Source: Ruixingdingia sedimenti
GTDB lineage: Bacteria; Pseudomonadota; Alphaproteobacteria; Rhodobacterales; Rhodobacteraceae
Reading direction: 5' to 3'
NCBI RefSeq assembly: GCF_031432425.1
Contig: NZ_JAVKPH010000006.1
Coordinates: forward strand, 135,670 to 199,669
DNA length: 64,000 nucleotides
Both the position numbers and the translations under genes were made by a program. Below are positions 24,865-34,673 of this stretch, in pieces (within the stretch, counting starts at the first letter, position 1; each line of letters begins with the position of its first letter). The notes under the pieces are model-generated. The model did not search any database. It was not told the DNA's origin and saw only the letters and a list, made by a program, of their open reading frames with translations.

Positions 24865-27579
24865 ATGGTCGGTCCGAGCAAGATCCTGACGGTATCCTAC
24901 GGCACCTTTTCCTGCACGCTGGAAGGGTTCGACGAGCCGTTCAACACCATGAAGGCGATCGCGGAATACTTCCGCGACCTTGCGGCGGAAGACCGTTACT
25001 TCGGCGCGGAACCGCCGCAGCCGGATGCGGCGATGCTGCACCGCATCGCGGAACGAGAGATCCAGCGCCGGGTGGAGGCCAAGGTGCAGGACAACGGCGT
25101 GCTGCTGCGGGCGGGCGAGGCAGAGGCGCCCGCCCCGGCGGCTGCGCCGGTCGCGCCTGAGGTGACGGCGGCAGTGGCCGCCCCCGCGCCCGAGGCCGCG
25201 CCGCCCGTCGCCCCGGTTGCCCCGGTTGCCGCGCCGGTCGCGGCCTTCGCGCCGCCGCAGGCCGCCCCCGCTGTCCCGCAGCCCCCGCGCGCGCAGCCGC
25301 AGGTGATCACCCCCGAACCCGGGCAGGTCGAGGAAAGCGTGGCCGCCAAGCTCGCCCGCATCCGCGCGGCGGTGGACCGTTCGCGCGCGGCCCCGCCGCT
25401 GGCCGCGGCCATCGACGAGGCGGAGGATGCGGTGGACATCCCGCTGACTGCCCCCGCTTTCGCCGCCGAGCCCGAACCCGTCGCCCCGCCGCCGGAACCC
25501 GCCGCCGCGGTGCTGGCCGCCGATCTGGCGGAACTGGACGAGGATCTGCTCGCCCCCGAACCCGCGCCGCAGGTAGAGGAGCCCGCCGAACACCCCGCCG
25601 TGGCGGAAGAGGGAGCGGTGGAGGAACCCTTGCCGGTGACGGTCGCGGCAGAGCCCGCCGAAGACCCCCTGCCGGAGATCGCGGCCGAAGCCATCGAAGA
25701 GACCACGATGGAGGCCGCGGCCGAGGTCGAAGCCATCCAAGCCCCCGACCTCGCCCCCCAGTACGATGCGCCCGCCGACCTTGCAGCCGAAACGGCCGTG
25801 GCCGAGGTGGAGCCGGTGGCAGAGGAACCGGCGCCTCTGCGCGACGCGGAACCTGTGGCGGAGGCCGAGGCCGAACCCGATCTGGCCGCGCTGCTCGACA
25901 CCCTTGCCGGCGCCGAAGCTGCTGTGGGCGAGGCGGAGATCGCAGTGGAGCCGGTGGCGGAGCCCGATCTGGCCGCATTGCTGGACACGCTCGCCGGGGC
26001 CGAAGTTGCTGCGGACGCGGCGGAGGTTGGGGCCGAACCGGCGGCGGAAGCCGAGGCGGAGCCCGATCTGGCTGCACTGCTCGACACCCTCGCCGGGGCC
26101 GAGGCTGCTGCGGAGGTGGCGGAGGTTGTGGCCGAACCGGCGGCGGAAGCCGAGGCCGAGCCTGATCTGGCCGCGCTGCTCGATACTCTCGCGGGTGCCG
26201 GGATGTCCGTGGGCGAGGCCGAATCCGTGGCGCAAGCCGAAGGGGAACCCGACCTGGGGGCGTTGCTCGACACCCTGCGCGGGGCGGGGGCCGAGCCGGT
26301 TGTCGAGGCCGTTGCGGTGGAGGCTGCCGAAGCACCCGCCGAGGAAGAGCCTGCCGAACCGCAGCTGTCGGTGGAACCGGACGGGGGGGAGGAGCCTGCC
26401 TCCGAACCCGCGCAGGCCGAGGCTGCGCAGGCCGTGACCGAACCCGCCGAGGCGCAGGATGCGCCGGTGCAGCCGGTACGGGCCCGGGTCATCAAGGTGC
26501 GGCGTCTGGGGCGGCCGGCAGAGGCGGAGCCCGCGCCCGAAACGCTGGTTGACGAGGCCCTGTCGCCCGAACCCGCCCCCATGCCCGACCCCGAATCCGT
26601 CGTCGCGCTGTCGCCCGAGGCAGAGGCCGAACTGGCGCGCGAACTGGCGGAACTGGAACGCGAGATGGAGGCGGCGCATGACGACGCCGCGTCGCTGCCC
26701 GACGCGGCCGCGGCCGCGCTGGCCCGGGCGCTCGACGTGGACGAACCGCCCGCGGCCCTGTCGGAACCCGAGTCGATGTCCGAGTCCGGGCCCGTAGCCC
26801 CGGCCCGACCCGAACCGCGGCGTGCGGTGCTGGAGGCGTCGGAAGATGGCGATGCGGCGGTGTCGCGGCTGATGCGGGCGGCGGAAACGCAGTTCGAGGA
26901 CCCCGAAAGCCGCCGCCGCGCCGCGACCATTGCGCATCTGAAGGCCGCCGTGGCCGTCACCCAGGCCGAACGCAGCGCGGGCGGGCAGGGGGCGGGCGTG
27001 AAGCGCGTCGACCCCTACCGCGAGGATCTGGCCCAGGTGGTGCGCCCGCGCCGCCCGGAAATCGCCCCCGGCCCGCGCCCGCGCCCGGTGCAGGCGACCC
27101 GCATCCCGCCGCTGGTGCTGGTGTCGGAACAGCGCATCGACCGCCCGGCAGCCCCCACCCCCGCCGCCCCTGTGGAACCCGCGCGCGTGGTGCGCCCGCG
27201 GCGGATCAGCACCGGCAGCCTCGCACTGACGCAGGAGGTCGAAGAGGCCGAAAACCTCGACGCGCCGGAAAACATATTTGCCGGGGAAAACAGCTTTCCC
27301 GAATTCGCCCGCCGGCTGAAGGCCGAAACGCTCGACCGTCAGCTGGAGGCCGCCGCCGCCTTCATCTGCCTCGCCGAGGGGCGCGAGGGCTTCACCCGGC
27401 CGCAGATCACCCGGCTGACCGCCGTGCTGGCGGGGGGCGAACCGCCGCCGCGCGAGGATGTGCTGCGCGCCTTCGGCACCCTTCTGCGCGAGGGGCGCAT
27501 CCATAAGACCCGCCGGGGCCAGTTCGCGCTGGCCGAAGGATCGGCGATCGAGGCCGAGGCGCGCCGTATCGCCGGATAG
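24865..27579 (+). CDS. Large acidic repeat protein with conserved ends, function unknown
   Basis: 904 aa from the ATG at 24865 (MVGPSKILTVSYGTFSCTLE). Three parts are visible. Residues ~1-85 are a compact conserved domain (EGFDEPFNTMKAIAEYFRDL, ..PPQPDAAMLHRIAEREIQRR). Residues ~90-800 are low-complexity, extremely rich in Glu, Ala, Pro and Val, with a five-unit tandem repeat at ~336-480 whose core is EPDLAALLDTLAGAE. Residues ~800-904 form a second conserved, possibly winged-helix-like domain (FPEFARRLKAETLDRQLEAA, REGFTRPQITRLTAVL, LREGRIHKTRRGQFALAEG). No membrane segment is present. Homologues, which I recall being loosely called CheA-like or hypothetical, occur in Rhodobacterales; no kinase motif supports a CheA name. 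A scaffold or DNA-linked role is only a guess. Confidence 0.8.
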   Translation: MVGPSKILTVSYGTFSCTLEGFDEPFNTMKAIAEYFRDLAAEDRYFGAEPPQPDAAMLHRIAEREIQRRVEAKVQDNGVLLRAGEAEAPAPAAAPVAPEVTAAVAAPAPEAAPPVAPVAPVAAPVAAFAPPQAAPAVPQPPRAQPQVITPEPGQVEESVAAKLARIRAAVDRSRAAPPLAAAIDEAEDAVDIPLTAPAFAAEPEPVAPPPEPAAAVLAADLAELDEDLLAPEPAPQVEEPAEHPAVAEEGAVEEPLPVTVAAEPAEDPLPEIAAEAIEETTMEAAAEVEAIQAPDLAPQYDAPADLAAETAVAEVEPVAEEPAPLRDAEPVAEAEAEPDLAALLDTLAGAEAAVGEAEIAVEPVAEPDLAALLDTLAGAEVAADAAEVGAEPAAEAEAEPDLAALLDTLAGAEAAAEVAEVVAEPAAEAEAEPDLAALLDTLAGAGMSVGEAESVAQAEGEPDLGALLDTLRGAGAEPVVEAVAVEAAEAPAEEEPAEPQLSVEPDGGEEPASEPAQAEAAQAVTEPAEAQDAPVQPVRARVIKVRRLGRPAEAEPAPETLVDEALSPEPAPMPDPESVVALSPEAEAELARELAELEREMEAAHDDAASLPDAAAAALARALDVDEPPAALSEPESMSESGPVAPARPEPRRAVLEASEDGDAAVSRLMRAAETQFEDPESRRRAATIAHLKAAVAVTQAERSAGGQGAGVKRVDPYREDLAQVVRPRRPEIAPGPRPRPVQATRIPPLVLVSEQRIDRPAAPTPAAPVEPARVVRPRRISTGSLALTQEVEEAENLDAPENIFAGENSFPEFARRLKAETLDRQLEAAAAFICLAEGREGFTRPQITRLTAVLAGGEPPPREDVLRAFGTLLREGRIHKTRRGQFALAEGSAIEAEARRIAG
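25870..26310 (+). repeat. Coding tandem repeat, five units
   Basis: Five in-frame units with the core EPDLAALLDTLAGA begin near 25873, 25963, 26059, 26158 and 26245, spaced 87-99 bp. Units 3 and 4 share longer flanks (AEPAAEAEAEPDLAALLDTL). The last unit is diverged (EPDLGALLDTLRGAG). Recent duplication plus strand slippage is likely, so copy number may vary between strains. Confidence 0.85.
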
Positions 27580-27617
27580 GCGGCGCGCGCCGGGGTATCC
27601 GCTTGGCGTAACGAGTA

Positions 27618-27860
27618 TCAGGCAGGGGGATCCGGCGGTTCCCCTGCCTTTTCATCGGCCGGATCGCCATGCGCCACACCGCGAAAGACAAAGCGGAACG
27701 GCAGGATCCATACGAAGCCGAGCGCGATATAGACCAGAAGCTCTGCCCAGATCGGGGGCCGGTCCAGCATGTTCACAAGGCTGACGGCGGCGACGATATA
27801 GACCGGCAGCCCGACCAGCAGGATCAGCAGCGCCAGTCGCTTGCGGCTGCGGTGGGTCAT
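27618..27860 (-). CDS. DUF2842 small membrane protein
   Basis: 80 aa with two hydrophobic segments (LALLILLVGLPVYIVAAVSL and WAELLVYIALGFVWILPF) and a hydrophilic tail, matching the alphaproteobacterial DUF2842 family. Start at 27860 overlaps the upstream flavoprotein stop (ATGA), so the two are translationally coupled. Function unknown. Confidence 0.85.
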   Translation of the reverse strand: MTHRSRKRLALLILLVGLPVYIVAAVSLVNMLDRPPIWAELLVYIALGFVWILPFRFVFRGVAHGDPADEKAGEPPDPPA

Positions 27861-28459
27861 CGGGCCGCCCCCCTGCGGCGCAGGCCGGGGGCCGAACGCG
27901 CCGCGCGTTCCAGACGGGTGCGCCAGCCGGGCAGGGCGCGTTCCGCCCCGCCGCTGCGGACCGGGCCGCAATAGTGGAAACGGATGGGGCGAAAGCCGAC
28001 GAAACCCAGCACCTGCCGCCGATAGCGCCAGCCGAGGGGGTCGAAATAGGCCAGCCGCAGGTAGAAGGGCGGGGTGTCCATCGTCACGATCACATCGGCC
28101 GACCGCCCGGCCAGCAACCTGTCCCACCACGGATCCGCATCGTGATAGCGGAAGGCGCGCCTGGGCAGCAATGCGCGATCCCAGAACCCTTTCAGCAGCG
28201 CCGGTTCCGCCCCCCACCACAGCGGAAAGGCCAGCACCAGATGGTCGCAACCCTCGATCGCCGCCAGCGCGCGGTCGAGGTCGGGTTCCAGCGGCGGCAG
28301 GGCCCTGTAGCCCTGCGCAAGGTTCGGGTCGAACGCCAGTTCGCGGATCGCCAGCCGCTCCACCGCCGTGCCGGGGGGCAGGGCGGCGGCGTAGATGTCC
28401 AGCAGATGCGCGGCAAGCCGGTCGGCGTCGGGATGGGCGTCGATCAGCAGGCAGCGCAT
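27857..28459 (-). CDS. NAD(P)H-dependent quinone reductase-like flavoprotein
   Basis: A 200-aa flavodoxin-fold protein of the NQO1/MdaB/KefF group: N-terminal LLIDAHPDADRLAAHLLD, central HLVLAFPLWWGAEPALLKGF and the TMDTPPFYLRLAYF segment. FMN/FAD is expected; the reaction is probably two-electron quinone reduction, but the substrate is not fixed by the sequence. It starts 4 bp after the purA stop and overlaps DUF2842, so purA, this gene and DUF2842 probably form one transcript. Confidence 0.85.
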   Translation of the reverse strand: MRCLLIDAHPDADRLAAHLLDIYAAALPPGTAVERLAIRELAFDPNLAQGYRALPPLEPDLDRALAAIEGCDHLVLAFPLWWGAEPALLKGFWDRALLPRRAFRYHDADPWWDRLLAGRSADVIVTMDTPPFYLRLAYFDPLGWRYRRQVLGFVGFRPIRFHYCGPVRSGGAERALPGWRTRLERAARSAPGLRRRGAAR

Positions 28460-28463
28460 GGGA

Positions 28464-29756
<1,293 letters not shown>

Positions 29757-29911
29757 GACATGTTCCTGACAGATGCAAACCCGCGGCTGTATAGCGCCCC
29801 GCGCGCCCCGGCGAAACCCGCAATTCGCGGGGTACGCGGGGGGGCGCCTTCGGGGTTGCGGCGTGGCGCGCTTGGCCCTAGATAGGCCCATACTCCGCCG
29901 AAGGCCGCATC

Positions 29912-30271
29912 ATGCTGAATATCGTCCTGACCATCCATCTGATCCTCGCCCTCTGTCTGATCGGGGTGGTGCTGCTGCAACGGTCGGAGGGTGGCGGCCT
30001 TGGCATCGGCGGGGGCGGCGGGGTCATGACCGGCCGCGCCGCGGCGACCGCGCTCAGCAAGGTGACATGGATCTTCGCCATCGCCTTCATCATCACCTCG
30101 CTGGTGCTGACGGTGCTGGCGGCGCGCGATGCTTCTACGGGATCGGTCATCGACCAGATCGGGGGCGAGGCGCCGGTGACGGCCCCCGTTGCGCCGGGCC
30201 TGCCGCCGGCGTCCGAACTGCTGCCGCCGCCGCGCAGCGACGCGCCCGCCGCCCCGCCGCGCGCGGAATGA
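29912..30271 (+). CDS. secG: Preprotein translocase subunit SecG
   Basis: 119 aa, two membrane helices (VLTIHLILALCLIGVVLL and WIFAIAFIITSLVLTVLA) around the conserved loop QRSEGGGLGIGGGGGVMTGR, the hallmark of SecG. The C-terminal ~45 residues are Pro/Ala-rich and hydrophilic, usual for alphaproteobacteria. It precedes pyrG by 192 bp on the same strand. Confidence 0.96.
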   Translation: MLNIVLTIHLILALCLIGVVLLQRSEGGGLGIGGGGGVMTGRAAATALSKVTWIFAIAFIITSLVLTVLAARDASTGSVIDQIGGEAPVTAPVAPGLPPASELLPPPRSDAPAAPPRAE

Positions 30272-30463
30272 ACCGCGGCCCCGTGGCGGGGCTGCAACAG
30301 GATCCGCACCACTATCCGTAGTGAATGCCCGGGTTGCGCTTCCAGCATCTTGCGATGCGTTGCGCGGCCCCGCGGGACCGGCTATAGCTTTGGTCCCGTG
30401 ATCCCGCGATTCCCGCGGGGCTCAAGAACCGCGCAGATTGCGCCAGATCACGGGGGCCGCCGC

Positions 30464-32107
30464 ATGGCACGTTACATCTTCATCACCGGCGGTGTGGTGT
30501 CCTCGCTCGGCAAGGGGCTGGCTTCGGCCGCGCTCGGGGCGCTGTTGCAGGCGCGCGGCTATACGGTGCGGCTGCGCAAGCTCGACCCCTATCTGAACGT
30601 CGATCCCGGCACGATGTCGCCTTTCGAACATGGCGAGGTCTTCGTCACCGACGACGGCGCGGAAACCGACCTCGACTTGGGCCATTACGAACGCTTCACC
30701 GGTGTCTCGGCGCGGCGGACCGATTCCATTTCCTCCGGCCGGATCTATTCCAACGTGCTGGAAAAGGAACGCCGCGGCGACTATCTGGGCAAAACCATCC
30801 AAGTGGTTCCCCATGTCACCAACGAAATCAAGGACTTCCTGCACATCGGCGAGGACGAGTGCGATTTCATGCTGTGCGAGATCGGCGGCACCGTGGGCGA
30901 CATCGAGGGCCTGCCGTTCTTCGAGGCGATCCGCCAGTTCATCCACGAACGCCCGCGCGGCCAGTCGATCCTGATGCACCTGACGCTGCTGCCCTATCTG
31001 GCGGCGGCGGGCGAACTCAAGACCAAGCCCACCCAGCATTCGGTGAAGGAACTGCAATCCATCGGCCTTGCGCCCGATGTGCTTGTCTGCCGGTCGGAAC
31101 ATCCGATCCCCGAACGCGAACGCGAAAAGATCGCGCTGTTCTGCAACGTGCCCAAATCGGCGGTGATCGCGGCCTACGACCTGAGGACGATCTACGAGGC
31201 CCCGCTCGCCTATCACCGCGAGGGGCTGGACCAGGCGGTGCTGGATGCCTTCGGCATCGCCCCGGCGCCGCGCCCGAACCTGACGAAATGGGAAGACGTG
31301 ATGGACCGCCTGACCCACCCCGAGGGCGAGGTGAAGATCGCCGTGGTGGGCAAGTACACGCAGCTGGAAGACGCCTACAAATCCATCGCCGAGGCGCTGA
31401 CCCATGGCGGCATGGCCAACCGGGTGAAGGTCCGGGCCGAATGGATCGACGCCGAAGTGTTCGAGCGCGGCGATTCCGCCCCCCTGCTGGCCGGGTTTCA
31501 CGCCATCCTCGTGCCCGGCGGCTTTGGCGAACGCGGGACTGAAGGCAAGATCAAGGCGGCGCAATACGCCCGCGAAAGGAACATCCCCTATCTGGGCATC
31601 TGCCTCGGCATGCAGATGGCGGTGATCGAGGCGGCCCGGAACCTCGCCGGGGTGGAGGACGCCGGGTCCGAGGAATTCGACCACGAAAAGGGCGCGCGCC
31701 GGTTCACGCCGGTCGTCTACCACCTCAAGGAATGGGTGCAGGGCAACCACAAGGTCGAACGCAAGGTGGGCGACGACAAGGGCGGCACGATGCGGCTCGG
31801 TGCCTATACCGCGGTGCTGGCCCCCGATTCGCATGCCGCGCGGATCTACGGCGACACAAGGATCGAGGAACGCCACCGCCACCGCTATGAGGTCGACGTG
31901 AAATACCGCGAGGCGCTGGAAGGCTGCGGGCTGGCGTTTTCCGGCATGAGCCCCGACGGGCGGCTGCCGGAAATCGTCGAACACCGCAACCACCCGTGGT
32001 TCGTGGGCGTGCAGTTCCACCCGGAACTGAAATCCAAACCCTTCGCCCCCCACCCGCTGTTCGCCGATTTCATCCGCGCAGCCGTCGAGGTCAGCCGCCT
32101 GGTCTGA
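30464..32107 (+). CDS. pyrG: CTP synthase
   Basis: A 547-aa enzyme aminating UTP to CTP. N-terminal synthase domain: IFITGGVVSSLGKGLASAAL, RLRKLDPYLNVDPGTMSPFE, EIGGTVGDIEGLPF. C-terminal class I glutamine amidotransferase: LVPGGFGERGTEGKI, nucleophile Cys in GICLGMQMAVIEA and His-Glu in VQFHPELKSKP. ATG at 30464 (MARYIFITGG). Followed immediately by copy 11 of the intergenic repeat, which begins with a strong hairpin. Confidence 0.98.
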   Translation: MARYIFITGGVVSSLGKGLASAALGALLQARGYTVRLRKLDPYLNVDPGTMSPFEHGEVFVTDDGAETDLDLGHYERFTGVSARRTDSISSGRIYSNVLEKERRGDYLGKTIQVVPHVTNEIKDFLHIGEDECDFMLCEIGGTVGDIEGLPFFEAIRQFIHERPRGQSILMHLTLLPYLAAAGELKTKPTQHSVKELQSIGLAPDVLVCRSEHPIPEREREKIALFCNVPKSAVIAAYDLRTIYEAPLAYHREGLDQAVLDAFGIAPAPRPNLTKWEDVMDRLTHPEGEVKIAVVGKYTQLEDAYKSIAEALTHGGMANRVKVRAEWIDAEVFERGDSAPLLAGFHAILVPGGFGERGTEGKIKAAQYARERNIPYLGICLGMQMAVIEAARNLAGVEDAGSEEFDHEKGARRFTPVVYHLKEWVQGNHKVERKVGDDKGGTMRLGAYTAVLAPDSHAARIYGDTRIEERHRHRYEVDVKYREALEGCGLAFSGMSPDGRLPEIVEHRNHPWFVGVQFHPELKSKPFAPHPLFADFIRAAVEVSRLV

Positions 32108-32168
32108 GGCCGGCGCCGGGGGGCCAGCCCCCCGGACCCCCCGGGATATTTAAGGACAGAAAGTGAGG
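32108..32168 (+). repeat. Intergenic repeat, copy 11, hairpin form
   Basis: CCGGGGGG-CCAG-CCCCCCGG (32116-32135) makes an 8-bp stem, then CCCCCCGGGATATTTAAGGA and CAGAAAGTGAGGC. It starts at the pyrG stop and looks like its terminator. Confidence 0.8.
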
Positions 32169-32180
32169 CAGGGTAGGCCC

Positions 32181-32221
32181 GTGTTCACTTTTTGTCCTTA
32201 AATATCCCCGCCGGAGGCGCA
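32181..32221 (-). repeat. Intergenic repeat, copy 12
   Basis: On the minus strand GCCTCCGGCGGGGATATTTA then AGGACAAAAAGTGAACAC. It faces copy 11. No minus-strand gene precedes it, so it is placed by pairing rather than by gene end. Beyond it, 32222-32332 shows nothing recognisable. Confidence 0.78.
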
Positions 32222-32332
32222 TCTCTCCGCCATGGCCAACCGGCGGGAAAAGGGCGCTGTGCCCGTAGGCCGGGGCTTGCCCCGGCATGGTTCCGCCCGG
32301 AACCGGGGCAGTTCACGACATTCTTGATTTCC

Positions 32333-32349
32333 GACTGAATGAATCAGTC
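32333..32349. promoter_or_regulatory. Candidate iron-responsive operator before imelysin 1
   Basis: A perfect dyad GACTGA-ATGAA-TCAGTC, preceded by TTTCC to give TTTCCGACTGAA, a half-site seen again before the di-haem oxidoreductase. It resembles iron-responsive boxes predicted for Rhodobacterales, but I cannot verify the consensus here. Confidence 0.55.
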
Positions 32350-32356
32350 TTTACAG

Positions 32357-32373
32357 CCGACTTCTTTTGTCGG
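32357..32373. promoter_or_regulatory. Second dyad before imelysin 1
   Basis: CCGAC-TTCTTTT-GTCGG. Read on the minus strand it gives TTTCCGACAAAA, the same half-site as the neighbouring operator in opposite orientation. Confidence 0.45.
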
Positions 32374-32466
32374 AAATTGGCCCCGATCCTGCCGGCGGTC
32401 AGGCGGGCGGGATTGCATGGGTGCCATGACGGATCCCGTGCCCCCCGCTTGCAGACAGGACGCCCG

Positions 32467-33729
32467 ATGTTCCGCCGTTTCCTCGCCGCTTCGCTGATGA
32501 CCACCGCGCTGACCGCCACGCCGCTTCTGGCGGCGGAACCCGCCGGGGTGGTCAAGACCTATGCAGACATCGCCGCCGCCACCTATGAGGACAGCCTGAC
32601 CACCGCCCGCGCCTTGCAGGCCGCGGTCGAGGCGCTGGTGGCGATGCCGTCGGAACAGACGCTGACCACCGCCCGCGGCGCCTGGCTGGCCGCCCGCATC
32701 CCCTATCAGCAGTCCGAGGCATACCGCTTCGGCAACCCGATCGTGGACGACTGGGAAGGAAAGGTGAACGCCTGGCCGCTGGACGAGGGGTTGATCGACT
32801 ATGTGGCCGCCGACACCGCCACGAACGAGGAAAACGCGCTGGCGGCGCTGAACGTGATCGCGACGCCGAAATTCACCCTGTCGGGCACCGAAATCGACGC
32901 CACCGCGATCACGCCCGATCTGATCTCGGAAACCCTGCACGAGGCCGACGGGATCGAGGCGAACGTCGCCTCGGGCTATCACGCGATCGAATTCCTGCTG
33001 TGGGGGCAGGATCTGAACGGCACCGCCCCCGGCGCGGGCGACCGTCCCCATACCGATTATGTGCAGGGCGAAGGCTGCACCGGCGGCAACTGCGACCGCC
33101 GCGCGGCCTATCTGGTCGCGGCGACCGACCTGCTGGTCAGCGATCTGGAGTTCATGGCCGCGCAATGGGCCGAGGGCGGCGAGGCCCGCACCGCCGTCAC
33201 CGCCGATCCGCAGGCCGGGCTGATGGCGATGCTGACCGGGATGGGCAGCCTGTCCTATGGCGAACAGGCGGGCGAGCGGATGAAGCTCGGCCTGATGCTG
33301 AACGACCCCGAGGAGGAACACGACTGTTTCTCGGACAACACCCACAACAGCCATTACTATGACGGTCTCGGCATTCGGAACGTCTATCTGGGCAGCTATA
33401 CCCGCGTGGACGGCACCACCCTTTCCGGCCCCTCGCTGTCGGAACTGGTGGCGGGGGCCGACCCGGCGGTGGATGCGCAGCTGAAGGCGGAACTCGACGC
33501 CACGATGGCCGCGCTGGCCGCGATCAAGGATGCGGCCGAACGCGGCACCGCCTATGACCAGATGCTCGCCCCCGGCAACAAGGAGGGCGAGGCGCTGATC
33601 ATGGCGGCGGTCGATGCGCTGGTGACGCAGACCGCCTCGATCGAACGCGCGGTGGCCGCGCTCGGCCTGTCCAAGATCGAATTCGAGGGGTCGGACAGCC
33701 TCGACAACCCCTCTGCCGTGTTCCAGTGA
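32467..33729 (+). CDS. Imelysin-family iron-regulated periplasmic protein
   Basis: 420 aa with a signal peptide (FLAASLMTTALTATPLLAA, cleavage near residue 22). It matches the imelysin (M75) family of insulin-cleaving/IrpA proteins: the family GxHxxE motif is GYHAIEFLLWGQD, and the second half carries the DCFSDNTHNSHYYDGLGI segment typical of IrpA. Despite the peptidase label, family members act in iron uptake. ATG at 32467; the longer frame upstream crosses the promoter. Two dyads sharing TTTCCGAC lie 95-135 bp upstream. bfd follows after 10 bp, so the pair is probably one transcript. Confidence 0.92.
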   Translation: MFRRFLAASLMTTALTATPLLAAEPAGVVKTYADIAAATYEDSLTTARALQAAVEALVAMPSEQTLTTARGAWLAARIPYQQSEAYRFGNPIVDDWEGKVNAWPLDEGLIDYVAADTATNEENALAALNVIATPKFTLSGTEIDATAITPDLISETLHEADGIEANVASGYHAIEFLLWGQDLNGTAPGAGDRPHTDYVQGEGCTGGNCDRRAAYLVAATDLLVSDLEFMAAQWAEGGEARTAVTADPQAGLMAMLTGMGSLSYGEQAGERMKLGLMLNDPEEEHDCFSDNTHNSHYYDGLGIRNVYLGSYTRVDGTTLSGPSLSELVAGADPAVDAQLKAELDATMAALAAIKDAAERGTAYDQMLAPGNKEGEALIMAAVDALVTQTASIERAVAALGLSKIEFEGSDSLDNPSAVFQ

Positions 33730-33739
33730 GGATCCCGCG

Positions 33740-33994
33740 ATGATCGTCTGCCACTGCATGAACATCGCCGATCACGAGATCCGCGCCGCGGTGGACTGGA
33801 TGCGCGCATCCGACCCCGAGACGATCATCACCCCCGGCAAGATCTATCACGCGCTCGGCAAGCGCGCCGATTGCGGCGGCTGCATGCCGCTGTTCCTCGA
33901 CACCATGCGCAACTGCGACAGCTTCGGCGTGCCCGGGGATGACGCGGCGGTGCCCCCCATGCTGCAAAGGATGCGTGCCCGGCGGCTCAAGTAG
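33740..33994 (+). CDS. bfd: Bacterioferritin-associated ferredoxin
   Basis: 84 aa, Bfd/BFD-like [2Fe-2S] protein. Cluster Cys at IVCHCMNI (C4, C6) and ADCGGCMPLF. Bfd reduces the ferric core of bacterioferritin to release iron in starvation, consistent with placement between an iron-uptake gene and bfr. It extends about 20 residues beyond the usual ~64 aa with a basic tail (RMRARRLK). Ribosome site GAGGATCCCGCG. Confidence 0.93.
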   Translation: MIVCHCMNIADHEIRAAVDWMRASDPETIITPGKIYHALGKRADCGGCMPLFLDTMRNCDSFGVPGDDAAVPPMLQRMRARRLK

Positions 33995-34009
33995 ACGGAT
34001 TTTGTCAGA

Positions 34010-34026
34010 TTTAGAATTGTTCTAAA
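34010..34026. promoter_or_regulatory. Irr/ICE-type iron box before bfr
   Basis: TTTAGAATTGTTCTAAA is a 17-bp perfect TTTAGAA-N3-TTCTAAA palindrome, the form of the iron control element bound by Irr in alphaproteobacteria. It lies about 94 bp before the bfr ATG and 16 bp past bfd. Irr would repress bfr when haem and iron are low. Confidence 0.85.
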
Positions 34027-34119
34027 AAGTGATTGCCGCCCCATGGACAGGGCGACTTCAAGGGCTTACCTTCGCTTCAGACGCAGCCGAGTGTTTCTGC
34101 GCAACGAATGGGGTGATCC

Positions 34120-34605
34120 ATGAAGGGCGATGCGAAAGTCATTGAATACCTGAACGCCGCGCTGCGGTCCGAACTGACCGCGGTCAGCCAGTACTGGCTG
34201 CATTACCGGCTGCAAGAGGATTGGGGCTTCGGCCGGCTGGCCAGCAAGTCCCGCACCGAATCGATCGAGGAAATGCATCACGCCGACAAGCTGATCGCAC
34301 GGATCATCTTCCTCGAAGGTCATCCGAACCTGCAAAAGCTCGACCCGCTGCGCATCGGCCAGAACATCCGCGAAACGCTGGATGCCGATCTGGCCGCCGA
34401 ACACGATGCCCGCACGCTTTACATCGAGGCGCGCGAATATTGCGACAAGGCGGGCGATTACGTCAGCCGCGCGCTGTTCGACGAACTGCTGGCGGATGAG
34501 GAAGGGCATATCGACTTCCTCGAAACCCAGATCGGCCTGTTCGAGAAGCTGGGCGAGGAACGCTATGGCCTGCTGAACGCCAAACCGGCGGATGAGGCCG
34601 AATAA
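34120..34605 (+). CDS. bfr: Bacterioferritin
   Basis: 161 aa, haem-containing 24-mer iron store. Ferroxidase ligands are all in place: Glu18, Glu51, His54, Glu94, Glu127 and His130; the haem-ligating Met52 is present (EEMHHADKL). ATG at 34120 after GGGGTGATCC. It has its own promoter with an ICE-type palindrome, opposite in logic to the surrounding uptake genes: storage is made when iron is ample. Confidence 0.97.
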   Translation: MKGDAKVIEYLNAALRSELTAVSQYWLHYRLQEDWGFGRLASKSRTESIEEMHHADKLIARIIFLEGHPNLQKLDPLRIGQNIRETLDADLAAEHDARTLYIEAREYCDKAGDYVSRALFDELLADEEGHIDFLETQIGLFEKLGEERYGLLNAKPADEAE

Positions 34606-34617
34606 CGCAGCCCGCGA

Positions 34618-34640
34618 TTTCCGATTGAAACAGTCGGAAA
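34618..34640. promoter_or_regulatory. Candidate iron-responsive operator before the di-haem oxidoreductase
   Basis: TTTCCGA-N9-TCGGAAA is a perfect 7-bp dyad (34618-34624 with 34634-34640), 33 bp before the ATG. The arm TTTCCGATTGAA matches TTTCCGACTGAA before imelysin 1. Confidence 0.6.
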
Positions 34641-34673
34641 CAGGTATATCCAAGGGGGCGAAAGGATCGCCCG

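Noticed and set aside
25870..26310. Regular repeats suggestive of a CRISPR array
   Set aside because: The units are in frame, spaced 87-99 bp and code for a conserved peptide; there are no identical short repeats with unique spacers.
24865..27579. CheA histidine kinase identity for the acidic repeat protein
   Set aside because: No histidine phosphotransfer, dimerisation or ATP-binding (N, G1, F, G2) boxes are present.
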